From the NCBI RefSeq assembly GCF_023094245.1, contig NZ_JALMEW010000004.1:310001-374000 (forward strand): a stretch of 64,000 bases of DNA, read 5' to 3'. The stretch is from Halomonas getboli. GTDB lineage: Bacteria > Pseudomonadota > Gammaproteobacteria > Pseudomonadales > Halomonadaceae. The position numbers and the translations under genes were made by a program. Below are positions 1 through 9,733 of the stretch, one piece after another. Each line of letters begins with the position of its first letter. Position 1 is the first letter of the stretch. The notes under the pieces are model-generated. The model made no database searches, was not told the DNA's origin, and was given only the letters and a program-made list of their open reading frames with translations.

Positions 1-1
1 C

Positions 2-2023
2 CACGGCCTGCACGCCCGCCCGGCCAAGCAGCTGGTCCAGGTCGCCCGCGCCCAGGGCACCGCGGTCCGCGTCCGCCTGGCCGAGGGCGGCAGCGAGGCC
101 GTCTCGGCCGCCAGCCTGACCAAGGTCATCAACCTCGGCGCCCGCCGCGGCCAGCAGCTGATCTTCACCGCCGAGGGCGACACCGCCGAGGCCGCCCTGG
201 ACGCGATCTGCCGGGCCGTGGAGGACGGCCTCGGCGAGCACGTCGAGCCCTTCGACGCCTACCGCGAGCCGGTGGCCACGGAGCCGGAAAACGCCCCGGC
301 GCTGGAGCCGCTGGCCGACGACGTCGCCCACCCGGCGGTGGCCGCCTCGCCGGGCCTGGCCATCGCCCCGGCCTTCGTGCTGACCACGCCGAGCTTCGAC
401 TATCCGGCCCGCGCCGCCGACCCGGCCGCCGAGCGTCGCCGCCTGAGTGAGGCCATCCGCGAGGGCGGCGAGCAGCTCGAGGCGCTGATCCAGCACGCCC
501 GCGGCGGCGAGGTCTCGCAGATCCTGTCGATGCACGAGGAGATGCTCGGCGACCCGGAACTCCACCAGGCCGCCCGCGAGGGCATCGACGAGGGCGCCTC
601 CGCCGAGGCCGCCTGGTGGGAGGCCATCGACACCGCCGCCCAGGCCCAGGAGCGCCTGGCCGACAAGCTGCTCGCCGAGCGCGCCGCCGACCTGCGCGAC
701 GTCGGCCGCCGGGTGCTGGGCATCCTGTGCCGGGTCGAGCTGCCCGAACCGCCGGATCATCCCTACATCCTGGTCACCGACGACATCGGCCCGTCCGACG
801 TGGCGCGCCTCGACACCAGCCGCGTGCGCGGCCTGCTGACCGCCCGCGGCGGCGCCACCGCCCACAGCGCCATCCTGGCCCGGGCGCTGGGCATCCCCGC
901 CGTGGTCGGCGCCGGCGAGCGCATCCTGCTGCTCGACAATGGCACCGAGCTGATCCTCGACGGCGAGCGCGGCCGGGTGACCCCGGCTCCCGCCGCCGAG
1001 CGCCGCCAGGCCGCCGAGCAGCGCCTGGAAGAGCGCCGCCGCCGCGAGGCCGAGGCCTGGGAGGCCCGCTTCGAGCCGGCCCGGACCCGCGACGGCCATC
1101 GCGTCGAAGTGGCCTCGAACCTCGGCAACACCGCCCACGCCGCCGATGCCGTGGAGCGCGGCGCCGAGGGCGTCGGCCTGCTGCGCACCGAGTTCGTGTT
1201 CATGGCCCACGCCTCGCTGCCGGACCTCGAGACCCAGATCGGCGAATACCGCGAGGCCCTCGACGCCCTCGACGGCCGCCCGCTGGTGGCCCGCACCCTG
1301 GACGTGGGCGGCGACAAGCCGCTGCCCTACTGGCCGGTGCCCCAGGAGAGCAACCCCTTCCTCGGCCTGCGCGGCATCCGCCTGGCGCTGACCCGACCCG
1401 AGGTGCTCGAGACCCAGCTCCGCGCGCTGCTGATGGCCGCCGCGCCCTCGGCCGAGCCGAAGCGCGACGCCCGGCCGCTGCGCATCATGCTGCCGATGGT
1501 CAAGGACGTGGCCGAGTTCCGCGCCGCCCGCGCCATCCTCGACCGGCTGCTCGCGGAGCTGCCGGTCGGCGAGCGCAGCGACGACGTCCAGCTCGGGGTG
1601 ATGATCGAGGTGCCCTCCAGCGCCCTGCTGGCGCCGACCCTGGCCGCCGAGGTCGACTTCTTCTCGGTCGGCACCAACGACCTGACCCAGTACACCCTGG
1701 CCATCGACCGTGACCATCCCGAGCTCTCGGCCCAGGCCGACGGCCTGCACCCGTCGGTGCTGCGACTGATCGAGATGACCGTGGCCGCGGCCCACGCCGA
1801 GGGCAAGTGGGTCGGGGTGTGCGGCGAGCTGGCCAGCGACGCCACCGCGGTGCCGGTGCTGGTCGGCCTCGGCGTCGACGAGCTCTCGGTCAGCGCCCGC
1901 CAGGTGCCGCTGGTCAAGGCCCGGCTGCGCGAGTTCGACCTCGACGAGGCCCGCGGCCAGGCCGCGCTGGCGCTGGCCCAGGCCACCGGCGAGGCGGTCC
2001 GCGACGCCCTGGAGGCCCGCTGA
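2..2023 (+). CDS. fruB: Fructose PTS multiphosphoryl transfer protein (HPr-EI part), 5' end missing
   Basis: Carries phosphate from PEP to the fructose-specific EIIB/EIIC in the cytoplasm. The frame is open from base 2; the start and presumably an EIIA domain lie left of the window. The first visible codons read HGLHARPA, the HPr active-site loop, with the second His as the phospho-acceptor. An enzyme I domain follows: phospho-His loop GGATAHSAI near base 855, PEP-binding segments VMIEVPSSAL and SVGTNDLTQY, and a closing GVCGELASD. The stop shares one base with the fruK start, so fruB-fruK-fruA form a tightly coupled operon. The operon regulator, usually Cra/FruR-type, is not visible. Function is certain from the domain order; only the N-terminal composition is unknown. 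Confidence 0.95.
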   Translation, partial: HGLHARPAKQLVQVARAQGTAVRVRLAEGGSEAVSAASLTKVINLGARRGQQLIFTAEGDTAEAALDAICRAVEDGLGEHVEPFDAYREPVATEPENAPALEPLADDVAHPAVAASPGLAIAPAFVLTTPSFDYPARAADPAAERRRLSEAIREGGEQLEALIQHARGGEVSQILSMHEEMLGDPELHQAAREGIDEGASAEAAWWEAIDTAAQAQERLADKLLAERAADLRDVGRRVLGILCRVELPEPPDHPYILVTDDIGPSDVARLDTSRVRGLLTARGGATAHSAILARALGIPAVVGAGERILLLDNGTELILDGERGRVTPAPAAERRQAAEQRLEERRRREAEAWEARFEPARTRDGHRVEVASNLGNTAHAADAVERGAEGVGLLRTEFVFMAHASLPDLETQIGEYREALDALDGRPLVARTLDVGGDKPLPYWPVPQESNPFLGLRGIRLALTRPEVLETQLRALLMAAAPSAEPKRDARPLRIMLPMVKDVAEFRAARAILDRLLAELPVGERSDDVQLGVMIEVPSSALLAPTLAAEVDFFSVGTNDLTQYTLAIDRDHPELSAQADGLHPSVLRLIEMTVAAAHAEGKWVGVCGELASDATAVPVLVGLGVDELSVSARQVPLVKARLREFDLDEARGQAALALAQATGEAVRDALEAR

Positions 2024-2997
2024 TGGCTCGCCTGCTGACCCTGACCCTGAACCCCGCGCTGGACCTCTCGGTGTCGCTGGAGCGCCTGGCCCCCGGCGAG
2101 GTCAACCGCACCAGCGCCACCCATCTGGAAGCCGCCGGCAAGGGCGTCAACGTGGCCCGAGTGCTGTCGGCCCTCGGCCACGACGTCTGCGTCTCGGGCT
2201 TCCTCGGCGCCGACAACGACGGCCCCTTCCTGCGCGCCTTCGAGGCCGCGGGGCTCGAGGACGCCTTCCTGCGCGTGCCCGGCGAGACCCGCATCAACGC
2301 CAAGCTGGCCGAGGCCAACGGCCGGGTCACCGACGTCAACGGCCCGGGGCCGACCATCGACGATGCCGCCTGGCAGGCCCTGCTCGACCGGCTCGAGACG
2401 CTGGCCGCCGATGACGCCCGCCGTCCCGAGGCGGTGGTGATCGCCGGCAGCCTGCCGCCCGGCGTCACGCCCGAGGCGCTGGCCGAGCTGATCGCGCGGC
2501 TGCGCGGCGCCGGCCTGCCGGTGTGGGTCGATACCAGCGGCCCGGCCCTCGAGGCCGCCATCGCCGCCGGCCCCAGCGCGGTCAAGCCCAACGAGCAGGA
2601 GCTCGCCGCCTGGGCCGGCACGTCCCTCGACAGCGAGACCGCACGCCTGGCGGCCGCCCGCCGCCTGCATGCGGCCGGCATCGAGGAGGCCGTGATCTCC
2701 GCCGGCGCCGAGGGCGTGCTGTGGGTCAGCCGCCGCGGCGCCTGGCAGGCGCTGCCGCCGGCCATGACGGTGGCCAGCACCGTGTGCGCCGGCGACACCC
2801 TGCTGGCCGCGCTGCTGCACGGCGTGCTCGAGGGCCACGCGCCCGACGAGGCGCTGCGCCTGGCCACCGCGCTGTCCGCCGAGGCGGTCCGCCATGTCGG
2901 CGTGGGCGATGCCCGCGCCACCGATTTCCCGTCACTCCAACAACAGACGCGCGTCCACCGCCTTGGCGGCGACGACGCCGGGGGAGCCCTCGCATGA
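2023..2997 (+). CDS. fruK: 1-phosphofructokinase
   Basis: Phosphorylates fructose 1-phosphate, the product of FruA, to fructose 1,6-bisphosphate with ATP. It is a 324-residue PfkB/ribokinase-family protein, normal in length. The N-terminus MARLLTLTLNPALDLSV is typical, followed by GKGVNVARVL for sugar binding and a C-terminal segment with the AGDTLLAALLHG anion-hole/catalytic Asp motif. The ATG at 2023 overlaps the fruB stop (TGATG). An upstream extension of this frame to 1807 lies wholly inside fruB and is rejected. Its stop overlaps the fruA start by four bases, so all three proteins are probably made by coupled translation. Confidence 0.96.
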   Translation: MARLLTLTLNPALDLSVSLERLAPGEVNRTSATHLEAAGKGVNVARVLSALGHDVCVSGFLGADNDGPFLRAFEAAGLEDAFLRVPGETRINAKLAEANGRVTDVNGPGPTIDDAAWQALLDRLETLAADDARRPEAVVIAGSLPPGVTPEALAELIARLRGAGLPVWVDTSGPALEAAIAAGPSAVKPNEQELAAWAGTSLDSETARLAAARRLHAAGIEEAVISAGAEGVLWVSRRGAWQALPPAMTVASTVCAGDTLLAALLHGVLEGHAPDEALRLATALSAEAVRHVGVGDARATDFPSLQQQTRVHRLGGDDAGGALA

Positions 2998-4748
2998 ACG
3001 CCATCCTCATCACCGCCTGCCCCAGCGGCATGGCCACCACCTTCCTCGCCGCCCGGCGCCTCGAGCAGGCCGCCGAGCGGCTGGGCTGGCAGACCACCGT
3101 GGAGATGCACGGCGAGCTTGCGCCGGTGCAGCCGGTCTCCGCCGAGGCCATCGACGCCGCCGATCTCGTCATCGTGGCCGCCGACCACGTGCCGGATCCG
3201 CAGCGCTTCAAGGGCAAGCCGCTGTTCCGCGCGACCATCGACCAGGCGCTGCCCGACCCGGGCGGCTTCCTCGAGCGCGCCCGGCGCGAGGCCGAGGCCT
3301 TCGTGCCCGGCGGCGAGACCCATGCCACACCGGCGCCCGAGACCGGCGCGCCCGGCGCGAGGCCGATCGTCGCCGTCACCGCCTGCCCCACCGGGGTCGC
3401 GCATACCTTCATGGCGGCGGAGGCCCTGGCCGAGGCCGGCAAGGCGCTGGGCCATCCCATCCGCGTCGAGACCCAGGGCTCGGTAGGCGCCCAGGACCAG
3501 CTGACCGACGCGGAAATCCGCGACGCCGAGGTGGTGATCCTGGCCTGCGACATCGAGGTCGACCCGACCCGCTTCGCCGGCAAGCGGATCTATCGCACCT
3601 CCACCGGCAGCGCGCTGAAGCAGCCGAAGCCGACCATCGAGGCGGCGCTGGCCGAGGCCGCGGTGGAGGACGGCAGCGCCCCGGCGACAGGAAGCGGCGA
3701 GACCAGGAAGAGCCTCAAGGAGAAGGGCGTCTACAAGCACCTGCTGACCGGGGTGTCCTTCATGCTGCCGATGGTGGTGGCCGGGGGCCTGCTGATCGCG
3801 CTGTCGTTCGTGTTCGGCATCGAGGCGTTCAAGGAGGAAGGCACCCTGCCCGCGGCGCTGATGCAGATCGGCGGCGGCACGGCCTTCGCGCTGATGGTGC
3901 CGGTGCTGGCCGGCTACATCGCCTACTCCATCGCCGACCGCCCCGGCATCGCCCCGGGCATGATCGGCGGCATGCTGGCCTCCAACATCGGCGCCGGCTT
4001 CATCGGCGGCATCCTGGCCGGCTTTCTCGCCGGCTACGTGGCCAAGGCGGTGACCCGCTACGTCAAGCTGCCGGCCAGCGTCGAGTCGCTCAAGCCGATC
4101 CTGATCATTCCGCTGGTGGCGAGCCTGGTGACCGGCCTTGTGATGATCTACATCGTCGGCGAGCCGGTGGCGGCGATCCTCTCCGGATTGACCACCTTCC
4201 TCGAGAACATGGGCTCCACCAACGCCCTGCTGCTGGGCGGACTGCTGGGCGCCATGATGTGCTTCGACATGGGCGGCCCGGTCAACAAGGCCGCCTATAC
4301 CTTCGGCGTCGGCCTGCTGGCCTCCGAGACCTATGCGCCCATGGCGGCGATCATGGCCGCGGGCATGGTGCCGGCGATCGGCATGGGCATCTCGAGCTTC
4401 GTCGCCAAGTCGAAGTTCTCCGAACCGGAGCGCGAGGCCGGCAAGGCCTCCTTCGTGCTCGGGCTGTGCTTCATCAGCGAGGGGGCGATTCCCTTCGCCG
4501 CCAAGGACCCGCTGCGGGTGATCCCGGTCAGCATGGTCGGCGGCGCGGTGACCGGGGCCATGTCGATGCTGTTCGGCGCCAAGCTGATGGCGCCCCACGG
4601 CGGCATCTTCGTGCTGCTGATCCCCAACGCCATCACGCCGGTGATCGGCTACCTGATCGCGATCCTGGCCGGCAGCCTGATCACCGGCCTGGGCTATGCG
4701 GCGCTCAAGCGTGGCGACCAAGCGGTGGCGGTCGAGGCCGGCGCCTGA
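2994..4748 (+). CDS. fruA: Fructose-specific PTS permease EIIB'BC
   Basis: Membrane permease of 584 residues that imports fructose and phosphorylates it at C1. The N-terminal 100 residues are a degenerate EIIB' domain (ACPSGMATTF). A true EIIB domain follows, with phospho-Cys loop ACPTGVAHTFMAAEAL near residue 130. The EIIC domain fills about residues 240-584, with many hydrophobic segments and the conserved GGPVNKAAY motif. The start is the ATG in the ATGA overlap with fruK. Domain order and length match FruA of Pseudomonas and enteric bacteria. A strong terminator hairpin lies 43 bases after the stop. Confidence 0.96.
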   Translation: MNAILITACPSGMATTFLAARRLEQAAERLGWQTTVEMHGELAPVQPVSAEAIDAADLVIVAADHVPDPQRFKGKPLFRATIDQALPDPGGFLERARREAEAFVPGGETHATPAPETGAPGARPIVAVTACPTGVAHTFMAAEALAEAGKALGHPIRVETQGSVGAQDQLTDAEIRDAEVVILACDIEVDPTRFAGKRIYRTSTGSALKQPKPTIEAALAEAAVEDGSAPATGSGETRKSLKEKGVYKHLLTGVSFMLPMVVAGGLLIALSFVFGIEAFKEEGTLPAALMQIGGGTAFALMVPVLAGYIAYSIADRPGIAPGMIGGMLASNIGAGFIGGILAGFLAGYVAKAVTRYVKLPASVESLKPILIIPLVASLVTGLVMIYIVGEPVAAILSGLTTFLENMGSTNALLLGGLLGAMMCFDMGGPVNKAAYTFGVGLLASETYAPMAAIMAAGMVPAIGMGISSFVAKSKFSEPEREAGKASFVLGLCFISEGAIPFAAKDPLRVIPVSMVGGAVTGAMSMLFGAKLMAPHGGIFVLLIPNAITPVIGYLIAILAGSLITGLGYAALKRGDQAVAVEAGA

Positions 4749-4791
4749 CGCCCGGCTGATACAACGCCCGCACTTCCACCTTCAGAATGAC

Positions 4792-4834
4792 GGACGCCCC
4801 CGACAGGCCGCTGAACGGCCTGTCGGGGGCGTCC
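4792..4834 (+). terminator. Rho-independent terminator after fruA
   Basis: A perfect 19-bp stem (4792-4810 with 4816-4834) closes a 5-base loop CTGAA and is followed by TCGTTTGT. It ends the fruBKA operon. The small gene at 4855-5298 converges on it, so it may act in both directions. Confidence 0.85.
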
Positions 4835-4854
4835 TCGTTTGTACCGGGAACAAA

Positions 4855-5298
4855 CTACTTCACATGCACCGCCAGACACTCGCGTAGCTGGCTGCACTCC
4901 TGCTGCTTGTGACGGGCGAAAGCCAGCAGGGCCGTCTCGAGCTCCGGCGTGGCGTTGGTGTCCAGCAGCAGACGCGACAGCCGGCTAGCCTCGTCGGCGG
5001 CGTCCAGCGCCTCCGTCAGCGCCTGGTCGACGCCCATGGCCTCGACCGGGGGAATCGCGGGCGTTTCGTCGCGGCTGACGCAGGCGCTCAGCTCCATGCG
5101 CTCGGCGGCCTGGGTCAGTGCCTCGAGCTGCTGCTCGCATTCGGCGCCGAGATCGGCCACCACGCGGCTGATGTCGGCGTGACGCCTGGCCAGCGCCCGG
5201 GCGAGCCGGCGGTAGCGCTGCAGATCCCGACTCTCGAGGCCACTGGCGAGGGTCAGCCGATCCTGGGCAAGCAGGGTAAGCGGGGCGATATCGTTCAT
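4855..5298 (-). CDS. Small helical protein of unknown function
   Basis: A 147-residue cytoplasmic protein with no signal peptide or membrane segment. Its composition (many Ala, Leu, Glu, Arg; few Gly and Pro apart from a short PAIPP linker near residue 82) suggests two helical hairpins. It has Cys near residues 53 and 73 and a C-terminal HKQQECSQLRECL stretch with two more Cys, which might bind metal, but no family motif could be named. The start is supported by AGGAAG seven bases upstream of the ATG. It stands alone: fruA converges on it, and eda ends upstream with its own terminator. It could be a ferritin-like or four-helix-bundle protein, but that is only an impression from the helical pattern. 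Confidence 0.6.
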   Translation of the reverse strand: MNDIAPLTLLAQDRLTLASGLESRDLQRYRRLARALARRHADISRVVADLGAECEQQLEALTQAAERMELSACVSRDETPAIPPVEAMGVDQALTEALDAADEASRLSRLLLDTNATPELETALLAFARHKQQECSQLRECLAVHVK

Positions 5299-5503
5299 GG
5301 GTCGCTTCCTCGTGTTGTCGAAAGGACTGGCGCCGCGACGCAGGCGACGTCATCCAGACAAAGCAAGCGGCGGGCCAACTTTTTCCAACCTCTCCATCAC
5401 GCTGATTTCACGTGACCAAGACGTATGTCGATACCCCGGGAGCACGGGCAGCGCACCGCCGTGGACGCGGCACGTGCTCTCCCGCCTGCCCGTGGTGCAC
5501 CAC

Positions 5504-5532
5504 AAAAAAGCCCCGGCCGCGAAGGCCGGGGC
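5504..5532 (-). terminator. Rho-independent terminator of the zwf-pgl-eda operon
   Basis: Read on the minus strand, a 9-bp stem (5532-5524 with 5518-5510) and a 5-base loop are followed by six T residues (5509-5504). It lies about 55 bases after the eda stop. A second small hairpin, GACAGCC/GGCTGTC, lies between them. Confidence 0.85.
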
Positions 5533-5586
5533 ACAAGGACAGCCAATGGCTGTCGAGAGAGAACCCGATGGGCTCGATAAGGAAAC

Positions 5587-6255
5587 TCAGTGGTGGAAGC
5601 GCTCCGCGGCCTCCTGGGCCAGCCGGCGGATGGCATTCCAGTCCTCGGCCTCGACCAGCGACTTCGGCGTCAGCCAGGAGCCGCCCACGCACATCACGTT
5701 GGGCTGCGACAGATAGTCGCCGGCGTTGTCGAGGCTGATGCCGCCGGTCGGGCAGAAGCGCGCCTCGGAGATCGGGCCGGCGAAGGCCTTGAGCGCCTTG
5801 ACGCCGCCGCTGGCCTCGGCGGGGAAGAACTTGAAGCGGCGATAGCCGTACTGCCAGCCGATCATCAGCTCGGAGACGGTGGCCACGCCGGGCAGCATCG
5901 GCACCGGGCTTTCCACGCCGTAGCGATAGAGCGCCTCGGTGGTGCCCGGGGTCACCACGAAGTCGGCGCCGACCTGCTCGGCCTGGCGATACTGGGCCGG
6001 CGTCAGCACGGTGCCGATGCCGACGCTGGCCTGGGGCAGCGCTTCCTTGATGCGGCGGGTGGCTTCCAGCGCGCAGTCGGTGCGCAGGGTCACCTCGAGC
6101 ACGCTGAGGCCGCCCTCGACCAGGGCGGTGGCCAGCGGCACGGCATCTTCCACGCGCTGGATGGCGAGCACCGGGATCACCTCGGCCTTGAGGCAGATGC
6201 TGTCGATCTCGGTGGTGCGGGTGGAAGGCAGCTGTTTGTCGATGGTCATGGTCAT
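5587..6255 (-). CDS. eda: KDPG/KHG aldolase
   Basis: Cleaves 2-keto-3-deoxy-6-phosphogluconate to pyruvate and glyceraldehyde 3-phosphate, the last step of the Entner-Doudoroff route. It is a 222-residue class I aldolase. The Schiff-base lysine is Lys142 in RRFKFFPAEASGG. The general-acid Glu lies in VLEVTLRTD, and the phosphate-binding CPTGGIS is present. It follows pgl by 23 bases. A start two codons later is equally possible (MTMTIDK). The dehydratase edd is not in the window. The paralogous galactonate aldolase dgoA lies 4.4 kb away. Confidence 0.96.
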   Translation of the reverse strand: MTMTIDKQLPSTRTTEIDSICLKAEVIPVLAIQRVEDAVPLATALVEGGLSVLEVTLRTDCALEATRRIKEALPQASVGIGTVLTPAQYRQAEQVGADFVVTPGTTEALYRYGVESPVPMLPGVATVSELMIGWQYGYRRFKFFPAEASGGVKALKAFAGPISEARFCPTGGISLDNAGDYLSQPNVMCVGGSWLTPKSLVEAEDWNAIRRLAQEAAERFHH

Positions 6256-6278
6256 GGCTCCAGAAAGGGGTCCGGGGC

Positions 6279-6944
6279 TCAGGGCGCCCAGTAGATGCCG
6301 AGCGGGCCGGCCAGGAAGGCGCGGATCGGCAGCGCCCGGGTGTCGTCGCCGGCCAGGGCACGGCCCAGCACCGCGCGCTTCTCCTCGCCGGTAATGTGCA
6401 GGAAGTGGCGCGGGCAGCGGTGCAGCCGGTCGGCGCTCAGGGTGATACGCGGCTGGGGCTGGCTCGGCGTGCGCACCGCTACCACCGAATCGGCGGTGGA
6501 CAGCGCCAGGCCGAGCTCCTGGCTGTCGGGGAACAGCGAGGCGGTGTGGCCATCGCCGCCCATGCCCAGAATCACCACGCTGGCCGGCCAGGTCAGGGCC
6601 GCGAGGCGCTCGCTGACCTCGGCCACGCCCTCCTCGGGCGTGGCGGCGGCGCTGGTCAGCGGCACGAAGGTGGCCGCGGCGGCCGGCCCCTGAATCAGGT
6701 GGGCGCGCACCAGGCGGGCGTTGCTGTCCTCGGCATCCTCGGCGACCCAGCGCTCGTCGGCCAGGGTCACGTCGACGCGGGACCAGGGCAGCTCCATGGC
6801 GGCCAGGGCCTCGAAGAACGGCACCGGGGTGGAACCGCCGGACACCACCAGCAGGGCGCGCTCGCGCTCGGCCAGATCGGCCCTCAGGGCCTCGGCCACG
6901 GCCTCGGCGAGCTGCCGGGCCAGTTGCTCACGGGATTGGCTCAT
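6279..6944 (-). CDS. pgl: 6-phosphogluconolactonase
   Basis: Hydrolyses 6-phosphoglucono-lactone made by Zwf. The protein has 221 residues, normal for the DevB/SOL type. Recognisable motifs are VVSGGSTP near the N-terminus, DERWVAEDAEDSNARL, and GMGGDGHTASLFPDS, which forms the phosphate and substrate pocket. It lies 26 bases after zwf and 23 before eda, in one operon. GAGGAC precedes the ATG by about nine bases. Confidence 0.96.
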   Translation of the reverse strand: MSQSREQLARQLAEAVAEALRADLAERERALLVVSGGSTPVPFFEALAAMELPWSRVDVTLADERWVAEDAEDSNARLVRAHLIQGPAAAATFVPLTSAAATPEEGVAEVSERLAALTWPASVVILGMGGDGHTASLFPDSQELGLALSTADSVVAVRTPSQPQPRITLSADRLHRCPRHFLHITGEEKRAVLGRALAGDDTRALPIRAFLAGPLGIYWAP

Positions 6945-6970
6945 CTCAATCGTCCTCGTTCCTGCCGGTC

Positions 6971-8479
<1,509 letters not shown>

Positions 8480-8494
8480 GACCACCCTCATCTG

Positions 8495-8505
8495 GTTAAA
8501 TTAAC
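8495..8505. promoter_or_regulatory. Palindrome at the zwf start site, possible HexR operator
   Basis: GTTAAATTAAC is an 11-bp perfect inverted repeat about 15 bases before the preferred zwf start. It covers the transcription start predicted from the adjacent promoter-like hexamers. An AT-rich palindrome here suits repression of zwf, and HexR is encoded divergently. The binding is inference. Confidence 0.4.
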
Positions 8506-8508
8506 AAA

Positions 8509-8538
8509 ATACTAGCCTATTGCGCCGACCATCTCCAA
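8509..8538 (-). promoter_or_regulatory. Candidate sigma-70 promoter of zwf
   Basis: On the minus strand TTGGAG (8538-8533) is followed after 18 bases by TAGTAT (8514-8509). Transcription would begin near 8502, inside the palindrome at 8495-8505. Confidence 0.4.
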
Positions 8539-8545
8539 AAAATTC

Positions 8546-8560
8546 TGTAAATTTACTACT
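8546..8560. promoter_or_regulatory. HexR-like half site in the zwf-hexR divergon
   Basis: TGTAAATTTACTACT begins with the TGTAA arm of the gammaproteobacterial HexR consensus as I remember it (TGTAATTAAATTACA); the other arm is degenerate. It lies just upstream of the predicted zwf -35 hexamer. Confidence 0.3.
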
Positions 8561-8630
8561 AATTATGGAGAGGCCCGAGCGGTCACGGCTGGCCGTTACC
8601 CGCCCGCGCGCGCTAGGATAGTGGACATAA

Positions 8631-8645
8631 TGTAGTTAAATCACC
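8631..8645. promoter_or_regulatory. HexR-like site in front of hexR
   Basis: TGTAGTTAAATCACC matches the remembered HexR consensus TGTAATTAAATTACA at 12 of 15 positions. It lies about 64 bases before the hexR start, next to CATAAT, a possible -10 hexamer. It would suit autoregulation. Confidence 0.45.
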
Positions 8646-8708
8646 ACATCATATCGACACACCGGCGGCGACCGACGCCGCTACCGCCTCACGGAGACTC
8701 CCTCGCGC

Positions 8709-9572
8709 ATGGTCAGTCACGATCTGCTGGACCGCATTCGCCGTCGCCTCGATGAGCTCAACCGATCCGAACGCAAGGTCGCCGACGTCATCCTCGCCGA
8801 CCCGACCGCCGCCACCAGCATGAGCATCGCCAGTCTGGCCCATGCGGCTTCGGTCAGCGAGCCCACGGTCAACCGCTTCTGCCGCAGCTTCGACGCCAAG
8901 GGCTATCCGGACTTCAAGATCAAGCTGGCACAGAGTCTGGCCGGTGGCACGCCCTATGTCAGCCAGGCGGTGGAGCCCGGCGATGCCGCGGCCGAGTACA
9001 CCGGCAAGATCTTCGGCGCCACCATCGCGGCGCTGGACATCGCCCGGCGCGAGGTCGACCCGGCACGAGTCGAACGGGTGGTCGACTACCTGACCCAGGC
9101 CAAGCAGCTGCATTTCTTCGGCCTGGGCGCCTCGGGCGCCGTGGCCCAGGACGCCCAGCACAAGTTCTTCCGCTTCAATATCCCGGTGTCGGCCTATATC
9201 GACGTGCTGATGCAGCGCATGATCGCCGCCGCCTGCCACACCGGCGACGTGGTGGTGATCCTGTCCTACACCGGCCGCACCCGCGAGCTGGTCGACATCG
9301 CCCAGCTGGCGCGCAACAACGGCGCCGTGGTGCTGGGCATCACCGCGCCAAACTCGCCGCTGGCCGACGAGTGCACCGAGACCCTGGCGGTCTCGGCGCC
9401 GGAGGACACCGATCACTACATGCCGATGACCTCGCGCATGATCCAGCTGGCGCTGATCGACGTGCTGGCCACCGGCGTGACCCTGCGCCGCGGCGAGGAT
9501 TTCCTGCCCCACCTGAAGAAGATCAAGGACAGCCTGCGCGAGACCCGCTATCCGATGGGCGACGCAGGCTGA
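8709..9572 (+). CDS. hexR: RpiR-family transcriptional regulator HexR
   Basis: DNA-binding repressor of glucose catabolism that responds to KDPG in related bacteria. It has 287 residues. Residues 1-77 form an RpiR-type helix-turn-helix ([22 protein letters not shown]). Residues 120-250 form a SIS sugar-phosphate-binding domain ([18 protein letters not shown] and [16 protein letters not shown]). Divergence from zwf-pgl-eda is the standard HexR context. Three AT-rich palindromes lie between the two starts. The ribosome-binding site GGAG is rather far (about 12 bases) from the ATG. Confidence 0.93.
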   Translation: MVSHDLLDRIRRRLDELNRSERKVADVILADPTAATSMSIASLAHAASVSEPTVNRFCRSFDAKGYPDFKIKLAQSLAGGTPYVSQAVEPGDAAAEYTGKIFGATIAALDIARREVDPARVERVVDYLTQAKQLHFFGLGASGAVAQDAQHKFFRFNIPVSAYIDVLMQRMIAAACHTGDVVVILSYTGRTRELVDIAQLARNNGAVVLGITAPNSPLADECTETLAVSAPEDTDHYMPMTSRMIQLALIDVLATGVTLRRGEDFLPHLKKIKDSLRETRYPMGDAG

Positions 9573-9600
9573 GGGCTATCCCTACCACGACACAGCCCAT

Positions 9601-9695
9601 CCGGGGACAAGCTGGCGCGAGGGGTTTTTGACAAGGATGTCAAAAGTAGCGCCCAGGGAAGGGTTCACAGCGCCCTCGCATAAGCTTGTCGCCGG
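9601..9695. repeat. Structured intergenic repeat, family 1, copy 1
   Basis: A 95-bp element after hexR. Its ends form an imperfect inverted repeat of about 21 bp (CCGGGGACAAGCT near 9601, AGCTTGTCGCCGG ending 9695). Inside is a hairpin TTTTGACA-AGGA-TGTCAAAA, then a linear core AGTAGCGCCCAGGGA and GGGTTCACAGCGCCC. The same core and the same arrangement of arms occur at 25207-25380. It also lies at the end of the lactonase gene that converges on hexR, so it could help stop transcription. Confidence 0.8.
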
Positions 9696-9733
9696 AGAGC
9701 TCCTCCCATTCGTCGTTTCCCGGCGCTAAAGCC

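Noticed and set aside
1327..4721. Long minus-strand open frames (522 and 935 codons) over fruBKA
   Set aside because: They are antisense shadows of high-GC coding DNA; they have no family motifs, and repeat-rich His/Gly/Arg composition, while the plus strand encodes clear PTS proteins.
5533..5553. Second terminator (GACAGCC-AAT-GGCTGTC)
   Set aside because: The stem is only 7 bp with no T run; the stronger hairpin at 5510-5532 suffices for eda.
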